Shown here in pieces: positions 20,064 through 24,758 of a stretch of 24,758 bases of DNA. Made by a program: the position numbers and the translations under genes. Position 1 is the stretch's first letter. Every line of letters begins with the position of its first letter. Source of the DNA: a virus; the IMG/VR virus record IMGVR_UViG_3300042470_001114, positions 1 to 24,758 of that record; one strand, written 5' to 3'. The notes below the pieces were generated by a model. It was not told the DNA's origin. It saw only the letters and a list, made by a program, of their open reading frames with translations, and searched no databases.

Positions 20064-20100
20064 AAACTTCCCCCACCTGTTATTTAGATGGGGGAAGTTT
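20064..20100 (-). promoter_or_regulatory. RBS-sequestering hairpin of the 2OG oxygenase gene
   Basis: Minus-strand RNA: AAACTTCCCCCA pairs perfectly over 12 bp with TGGGGGAAGTTT, 13-nt loop, and the start codon begins 1 nt after the stem. The 3' arm contains the only ribosome site. No U run follows, so it is not a terminator. Confidence 0.75.
20081..20088 (-). promoter_or_regulatory. Late-promoter-like motif inside the hairpin loop
   Basis: TCTAAATA on the minus strand, one mismatch to TATAAATA, in the loop of the hairpin. A start site 6 nt downstream is 20075, the first base of the 3' arm. The late mRNA would lack the 5' arm. Confidence 0.5.
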
Positions 20101-20106
20101 GGAAAA

Positions 20107-20334
20107 TTAATAATCTGATTCCATCTTTTTAAGATCTTCTTCCCACATATTTTTAAAATTTTTATTTTTTAAAAATTTTTGGTATTGCTGAAAAGCGTAA
20201 CTACGCATATTGGTTAAATCACGTTCATCATAACGATAACCATAATCCTTACAAAAGTTTAGATAATTTTCTAACTGTTCAAAAATTGGTTCGTTAGTAC
20301 TGAAAAAGTTACGACCTTTACTTGCTTTACTCAT
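20107..20334 (-). CDS. Conserved hypothetical protein
   Basis: 75-aa helical, charged protein from ATG 20334 (MSKASKGRNFFSTNEPIFEQ): LENYLNFCKDYGYRYDERDL and MRSYAFQQYQKFLKNKNFKN. It resembles a short family of marine T4-like phages (recollection), function unknown. AAGGA lies 11 nt upstream. Last gene before the RBS hairpin. Confidence 0.7.
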   Translation of the reverse strand: MSKASKGRNFFSTNEPIFEQLENYLNFCKDYGYRYDERDLTNMRSYAFQQYQKFLKNKNFKNMWEEDLKKMESDY

Positions 20335-20347
20335 ACTGTTTGCTTCC

Positions 20348-20725
20348 TTAAATTTTAATTGATAAACTAGGTTTATAACTACGATAATGTTTGGTGATTG
20401 CTCCACCACTGCTTTCTGTAGTAGTAATTTTAATGTCACTATCTACAAAATGATTTGCTAGACGTTGGAAAAGTTCATCTGAGATTTTACTACAAAAATT
20501 TAAATCATCATCACATTTAGGTTTTCCAATATCAGCTTGATTTACATCTTTGATTACCTGATTAATTACAGAAATATCAAAGTTATTGTTTTTACATTCT
20601 ACTTCAATTGATGTATTAAAAAAGTTTTTAATGCGACTTTTTTTACGAACATAAATTAAACTTTGCTCCAAGACACGTTGTTTGCGTTCTTTCATTGCAA
20701 GAGTTCTTTGTTCAGTATAATCCAT
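20348..20725 (-). CDS. Hypothetical protein
   Basis: 125-aa protein: basic N-terminal helix (EQRTLAMKERKQRVLEQSLI), then a mixed domain with two cysteines (KPKCDDDLNFCSKI) and a C-terminal beta stretch (DIKITTTESSGGAITKHYRS). TAATG overlap with the DUF465-like gene. No family recognised. Confidence 0.65.
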   Translation of the reverse strand: MDYTEQRTLAMKERKQRVLEQSLIYVRKKSRIKNFFNTSIEVECKNNNFDISVINQVIKDVNQADIGKPKCDDDLNFCSKISDELFQRLANHFVDSDIKITTTESSGGAITKHYRSYKPSLSIKI

Positions 20726-20943
20726 TATCTTTCATCACTCCATATTTCGGTCTCACGACCACTTGTGGCTTCAAATTGTAAGCGTTCCAATCTAGTAATT
20801 TCATCTTTTAATTGTAGCTTACGTTTCTTTAAGGTTGTTACTTGCTCAGGAATATAACTCTTTTGATTTTCAATGTCAAGTATTTGTTTGTCAACAAAAC
20901 GATGTAATTCTTCTAAATGCTTGATTCGCTCACGATATGGCAT
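20725..20943 (-). CDS. DUF465/YdcH-like coiled-coil protein
   Basis: 72-aa helical hairpin: RIKHLEELHRFVDKQILDIE, turn, LKKRKLQLKDEITRLERL. This order (HRxLDxxIxxxE, then LKKRKLxLKDEI) is that of the DUF465/YdcH family of proteobacteria. Function unknown even in hosts. Very strong ribosome site AAAGGAGGG, encoded by the last codons (Lys-Gly-Gly) of the preceding gene. Confidence 0.8.
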   Translation of the reverse strand: MPYRERIKHLEELHRFVDKQILDIENQKSYIPEQVTTLKKRKLQLKDEITRLERLQFEATSGRETEIWSDER

Positions 20944-20945
20944 GA

Positions 20946-21287
20946 TTACCCTCCTTTATGATCCTTTACCAAATTTAAAATCAAATCCATTTTTTCTTTA
21001 ATTTCAGCAACAGCAGGATATTCTTTAGCTAATTTCTCAACTTCTCGCTCTTGCGCCATTTTATTTTTTGCCCATTCTAGTATTTCTTGCGTCTCGGTGT
21101 CAAGTTCTATGGTCGGATAATTCCAATTTAAGCATTTCCAATAACTACCATCATTAATTTCCAAACAATTAATGTTTGAATTCCAACGAACATGCCCTGC
21201 ACCTTGTGCGCCTGGGCTGATGTAAATATCAGCGGGATATGTTTGGTTTACTTTTATACCTTTTCCTGTGTTTATAGTTTTAATCAT
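20946..21287 (-). CDS. Conserved T4-like phage protein
   Basis: 113-aa protein in two parts. The first resembles tail-fibre-like repeats (YISPGAQGAGHVRWNSNINC, LEINDGSYWKCL). The second is a charged helix (EILEWAKNKMAQEREVEKLA) with AVAEIKEKMDLILNLVKDH. The same two-part plan occurs in marine T4-like phages as I recall, function unknown. ATGA overlap with the sliding clamp gene. Confidence 0.75.
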   Translation of the reverse strand: MIKTINTGKGIKVNQTYPADIYISPGAQGAGHVRWNSNINCLEINDGSYWKCLNWNYPTIELDTETQEILEWAKNKMAQEREVEKLAKEYPAVAEIKEKMDLILNLVKDHKGG

Positions 21288-22003
21288 AATTGTGCGGGTA
21301 ACATATATTCGTAATTTGCTAAACCACTATCCACTGTAATGCGCATAGCGGGTGAGTCACTGATGTAGATGGATTTGTCGCCTGGGAGGTCCATGATGCT
21401 GATAAATTGTCTAACAGGCCATGAGTATGATTTTGTAACCTTACCCGTAACATTTGCTTCAAACACAAAATTACCACTATGTGTTGTAGCTTTACCCATA
21501 TAAATTTTTAAATCATTGCCTTCTTGTTTTAAAACAAAGGTGTTTTCATCACTATTGGCTTGCATTTGTCGTTTCAATCGTTGGATATTTGCAAGCTTTG
21601 GTTCAAAGTGTATGTTCCATATTGCACCTGCGAACTTAACAGCTTTAACACGTTCTTTAACAAGTAACTCAGACATTAATCTATAATCATTAACAAAATC
21701 ACCATTAGCAGTTTCAAAATGTATTGCAGTTGGTGCTCCTTCATTAGTTCGTGTCATTGTTATTGATGCGTTTTTATCATAATCCTCAAACTTTAAAATA
21801 GTCTTGAGTTTGGTTAAATTAGGCATACCAAACATACCAATAAAATCATCCTGTGCTGTATGGAATACTCCTTGCACAATAACAGTATGATCATCTGCTA
21901 CTGCGTTAATAATAGTTGACTTGTCTGTACCTGTTACTTTAATAAGATCAATAAATCCTAATGAACAAGTATGTTGAATCAAGTCTAATAAATAATCTCT
22001 CAT
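21284..22003 (-). CDS. 45: DNA polymerase sliding clamp (gp45)
   Basis: 239-aa clamp, close to 228 aa of T4 gp45. The fold repeats seen include DYLLDLIQHTCSLGFIDLIK, VQGVFHTAQDDFIGMFGMPN, LTKLKTILKFEDYD and the C-terminal MRITVDSGLANYEYMLPAQL. The trimer tethers the polymerase and, in T4, also activates late promoters with gp33 and gp55, which fits the late motifs of this window. AAAGGA lies 7 nt upstream of the ATG. Own TATAAT promoter after the polymerase gene. Confidence 0.92.
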   Translation of the reverse strand: MRDYLLDLIQHTCSLGFIDLIKVTGTDKSTIINAVADDHTVIVQGVFHTAQDDFIGMFGMPNLTKLKTILKFEDYDKNASITMTRTNEGAPTAIHFETANGDFVNDYRLMSELLVKERVKAVKFAGAIWNIHFEPKLANIQRLKRQMQANSDENTFVLKQEGNDLKIYMGKATTHSGNFVFEANVTGKVTKSYSWPVRQFISIMDLPGDKSIYISDSPAMRITVDSGLANYEYMLPAQL

Positions 22004-22020
22004 GTTTTATCCTTTGTATG

Positions 22021-22048
22021 ATTATAAGACTCTATTGGTAATAATCAA
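22021..22048 (-). promoter_or_regulatory. Sigma70-like promoter of the clamp operon
   Basis: TTGATT (22048-22043), 16 nt, TATAAT (22026-22021), minus strand, in the 58-nt gap between polymerase and clamp. Confidence 0.65.
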
Positions 22049-22061
22049 GTAATTTAGATGT

Positions 22062-24758
22062 TTACTCAAACGTAAACAGCGAATCAAATGTATTATAAAT
22101 GTTAGTGGTTCGTTCTAAGTCCCAATCAAGCCCACCTATTAAGTTATCAATCTTTTTATCTACCAACGTATATTCCATTTCTTTATCATTAAATGGTAAT
22201 TCTGTAAACCATTTTGGCAACCGTAACTCATCTGTTGGGTACGCAATACTTGTAAAATTAAGAACATTGTTCTGTAACTTACACACAATAACCTTAGCAC
22301 CATTAGTAATCTTAGTACTGTAGTTATCATGATTTAACTCACGTAAAAAATTCCAATTAAGGCTTGCACGAACGTGGCCTGGCATGTTGACTTTGCCATC
22401 CTTACTTTTCTTTAATTTTTGTTCATATAGTGTTAGCTTGTTAACTGCTTTAGGACTACCCTTGTTCCAACTAGGCATATCACGCAAACGTTTTTTAAAT
22501 TCAATGATTTGCTGAATTGTATCTTCTTTGGTCGCACCTGCAAGTACACTTTCTAATACACTAAACAAAAATTCTTGAACAAACTTTGGTGTATCCGCAC
22601 GTTTCAAATCTAAGCCCATGGCTTTGATTTTACCTGTAGCACCATTCTTATCTAAACGCTTACCCTCTTTGTCATAGATATTAACTGCATAACGTTTTTT
22701 CGTAATGAATAATCCACGATCAGCTACTAATTCACGACCTGCTACAATAATATTTCCATTCTTTGGTGGACAATGAAAAGCACGATGCATGAAATCAGGA
22801 AATGTTGAATTAACCGTATTACCTAGATCATCGTATATCTCAATCGCATATTCTTTAGTCCAATTCTTTCTTAAATTTTCGTCTTTTGACCAAATAGGCC
22901 ATCCACTAAAATAACAAGAATCAGTATCGCCATAAACAATAGCTTCACCTGTGTGATCATATTCACCTGCAATTAATTCATTTAAGGTTGCACTCATGTG
23001 CTTGACAATTTGCCTACCTGTTAGTGTCGTACTTTGTCCAATACGCTTATCATAAAATCGACAATGTTGATTTAACAATGCACCATATGCAGAATTAAGC
23101 AAAATCTTACGTACAAGTTGTCGCTTATCAAAAAACTCTGCTTCTTCAGGAGTCTTGGCTTCTTTAAGTTGCTTTTGAATTTGTTTACGTTCGCTATACC
23201 ATCTCGTCAACAACCCAGGTATCACCCCCTCATTCTCATAGGTAAAAATTGTACCATTAGCACTTAAGATCCATGGTTTGCCACTATCGAAAATAAGTTT
23301 ATGCACCTCAGCAGCACTGAACTCTTGTGCTTTTCCACGTTCCCATTCTATGGTAATCATGGTATCACGCTCTTGGTTCATTACTGCGGTATATTCTAGT
23401 GTGCCAAATAATCCTTCCCATAAGATAGGACCATCTTCTCCTTCAACTTCTTCATCCTCCGCAACCTTACGATTCTTTTTCTTTTCACGTGCTAATTTTT
23501 GACTTTTGTCATATAAATATTGGTCGGTTAATGTTTGCTTAAGTTGTCCAACAATAGTTTCAGGTGCCATGTTTAATGCACGAATCGTTGATGGATATAG
23601 AGAATTCAAATCAACTGCAGCAATCCATTCATGAATACCTTTTTTAGGGTAAGCGACATATGCACCCGCAGCTTTGGTTTCATCTTCTTCAGTACGATAT
23701 GGTTTATCAGGAATAATAAGCCCACGTGAATGTGCCTCATTAATAACAGCTTGTTCAATCATAGCTACACTACCCATTACGGTAGGCAACAACACTGTAT
23801 TTTGATGTGCAATACTGTTTGCTAAATCTAAGAATTTAAGCTTAGCATGAATCTTATATAACAACATTGTATCTTGTCTGTTATATTCAAGAAATGTTTT
23901 CCAATCTTTGTTATAAAGTTGGTCTAGTGTGCCCTCATATTGGGTTTTCTTTTCTCCAACTTCCATTTCCCCAATATAATCTAATTTATAACTATGACGT
24001 TGTTCGTAGTTATACTTCTTGTATAATTCAAGATAGTCCATGTGTACTCGACCAACCAAGTCATAAGTGACTTGTTTTTGGTCAAACTGCACAAATTCAC
24101 GTTGGCGTGGATATTGATTAAACAGACAAAATCTGCGAGTATCATCCTTAGACATAACTTGGGTAACACGATTAACCATGTATGGAATATCGTATCCTCC
24201 ACTATTCCAACCTGTTAGTACGTCTGCATCTTCAATCAGGTCAAAGAACAAGTTAAACATTTCAATTTCATTTTTACAAACTATGGTATTTTCAAAATGC
24301 TTAACAGTTTCTTTAACTTGTTCTTCAGTATAACCTGTAGGTGGAATACATAATGTAATTAATGCGTCCATCCAATCTAAGTATAAAGAGATTGAGTTTA
24401 CTGCGTTGAATGGGTCATCAGTTGGGGCAAATCCTTTATCAGGATCAAAGTTTACCTCAATATCAAAAAAGCATACATGCAAGTTTGGTGGTGGCATATC
24501 CAAATAATTATCAGATAAGCACCTAAAAACAGGATTAATATCACTTTCAAATATCTGTGATTTAGTCCGATGTATGCGCAATTCTTTTATGAATTCATTT
24601 TTGTTTGACGCTGTAATTTTAGACAAGGAATCTCCGTATACACTACGGTATTTTCCTTTTGGGTCAGTATAGTAAAAAAGGTATTTTGCTTTGTATTCTT
24701 GATAAATGCGTTTACCTTTTTTATCACGTTCGACAATGTGAATTTTATCAGATTCACG
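22062..24758 (-). CDS. 43: Family B DNA polymerase (gp43), 5' end outside window
   Basis: 898 residues visible; the frame is open to the window edge, so the N-terminus is missing. The region before the TTG at 24626 reads HIVERDKKGKRIYQEY and TDPKGKYRSVYGDS, typical of marine gp43, so no start lies there. Exonuclease motifs: FFDIEV (Asp99/Glu101 of the visible part), TGWNSGGYDIPYMVNRV, YNRQDTMLLYKI. Polymerase motifs: A VDLNSLYPS, B KILLNSAYGALLNQ, C YGDTDSCYF, plus KKRYAVN. The C-terminus FDSLFTFE is a likely clamp-binding peptide. Replicates the phage genome with the clamp encoded next to it. Confidence 0.96.
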   Translation of the reverse strand, partial: RESDKIHIVERDKKGKRIYQEYKAKYLFYYTDPKGKYRSVYGDSLSKITASNKNEFIKELRIHRTKSQIFESDINPVFRCLSDNYLDMPPPNLHVCFFDIEVNFDPDKGFAPTDDPFNAVNSISLYLDWMDALITLCIPPTGYTEEQVKETVKHFENTIVCKNEIEMFNLFFDLIEDADVLTGWNSGGYDIPYMVNRVTQVMSKDDTRRFCLFNQYPRQREFVQFDQKQVTYDLVGRVHMDYLELYKKYNYEQRHSYKLDYIGEMEVGEKKTQYEGTLDQLYNKDWKTFLEYNRQDTMLLYKIHAKLKFLDLANSIAHQNTVLLPTVMGSVAMIEQAVINEAHSRGLIIPDKPYRTEEDETKAAGAYVAYPKKGIHEWIAAVDLNSLYPSTIRALNMAPETIVGQLKQTLTDQYLYDKSQKLAREKKKNRKVAEDEEVEGEDGPILWEGLFGTLEYTAVMNQERDTMITIEWERGKAQEFSAAEVHKLIFDSGKPWILSANGTIFTYENEGVIPGLLTRWYSERKQIQKQLKEAKTPEEAEFFDKRQLVRKILLNSAYGALLNQHCRFYDKRIGQSTTLTGRQIVKHMSATLNELIAGEYDHTGEAIVYGDTDSCYFSGWPIWSKDENLRKNWTKEYAIEIYDDLGNTVNSTFPDFMHRAFHCPPKNGNIIVAGRELVADRGLFITKKRYAVNIYDKEGKRLDKNGATGKIKAMGLDLKRADTPKFVQEFLFSVLESVLAGATKEDTIQQIIEFKKRLRDMPSWNKGSPKAVNKLTLYEQKLKKSKDGKVNMPGHVRASLNWNFLRELNHDNYSTKITNGAKVIVCKLQNNVLNFTSIAYPTDELRLPKWFTELPFNDKEMEYTLVDKKIDNLIGGLDWDLERTTNIYNTFDSLFTFE

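Noticed and set aside
23512-23519. Exact TATAAATA on the plus strand inside the polymerase gene
   Set aside because: It points antisense and no plus-strand gene with coding character follows; chance match in AT-rich coding DNA.
1-24758. tRNA genes or CRISPR array
   Set aside because: No cloverleaf with a TTCGA-type T arm and no regularly spaced repeats were found by eye; the 39-bp and 16-nt repeats are coding.

Overview
The window is a low-GC stretch of a large tailed phage of the T4-like (Tevenvirinae-related) myovirus type, most like the marine groups that infect cyanobacteria and small heterotrophic proteobacteria. The evidence is a family-B DNA polymerase (gp43 type), a gp45-type sliding clamp, a UvsW helicase, a phage 5'-nuclease, a UvdE-type UV endonuclease, two 2OG-Fe(II) oxygenases and many short, tightly overlapping conserved phage genes. 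Sequences matching the T4 late promoter TATAAATA are also present. There are no photosynthesis genes. Small host-like proteins (DUF465-like, DUF3563-like, a secreted Lys/Glu/Ala-rich peptide) fit a proteobacterial host. Host and family are inference from the sequence alone.

Almost everything is on the minus strand, so transcription runs from high to low coordinates. The polymerase (22062 to the window edge, 5' end cut off) leads to a sigma70-like promoter at 22021-22048 and the clamp operon: clamp, a conserved 113-aa protein, a DUF465-like coiled coil, and two small conserved proteins. Next comes a hairpin that covers the ribosome site of a 2OG oxygenase and carries a late-promoter-like motif in its loop. 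A nucleotidyltransferase follows. A TTGTTA/TATAAT promoter (18919-18947) starts the repair operon: small protein, UvdE, conserved protein, 5'-nuclease, second oxygenase, zinc-ribbon protein.

A near-consensus early promoter (15398-15426) opens a long run of small genes down to about 9820. Its core (12821-14600) holds five paralogues of one short protein family, interleaved with tiny membrane proteins and a lipoprotein. Their conserved C-terminal Phe-Gly-x-Glu codons double as the ribosome site of the next gene. A Pol-beta-type nucleotidyltransferase lies downstream. Then come a structured leader or terminator, a 47-aa secreted protein with a possible -1 frameshift extension, and a UUCG terminator. 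Below it are two late-promoter units of very small proteins (8346-9239).

The left part holds a GIY-YIG-like (T5orf172-type) protein, several hypotheticals and an AAA+ ATPase with its own TTGACA/TATACT promoter and a strong terminator. The UvsW operon follows, with both an early-type and a late-type promoter. It continues through a possible gp62-like clamp-loader subunit and a zinc-finger protein, and ends in a 207-aa protein that looks like a miniature DnaE (Pol III alpha) carrying all three catalytic aspartates. At the far left, a virion-like structural gene (minus) and the only plus-strand gene diverge from overlapping late promoters.

Together the window encodes DNA replication, recombination and repair functions plus a large accessory set of small proteins. 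The most notable observations are the frameshift candidate, the T4 gene-e-like RBS hairpin, the mini-DnaE and the paralogue array.
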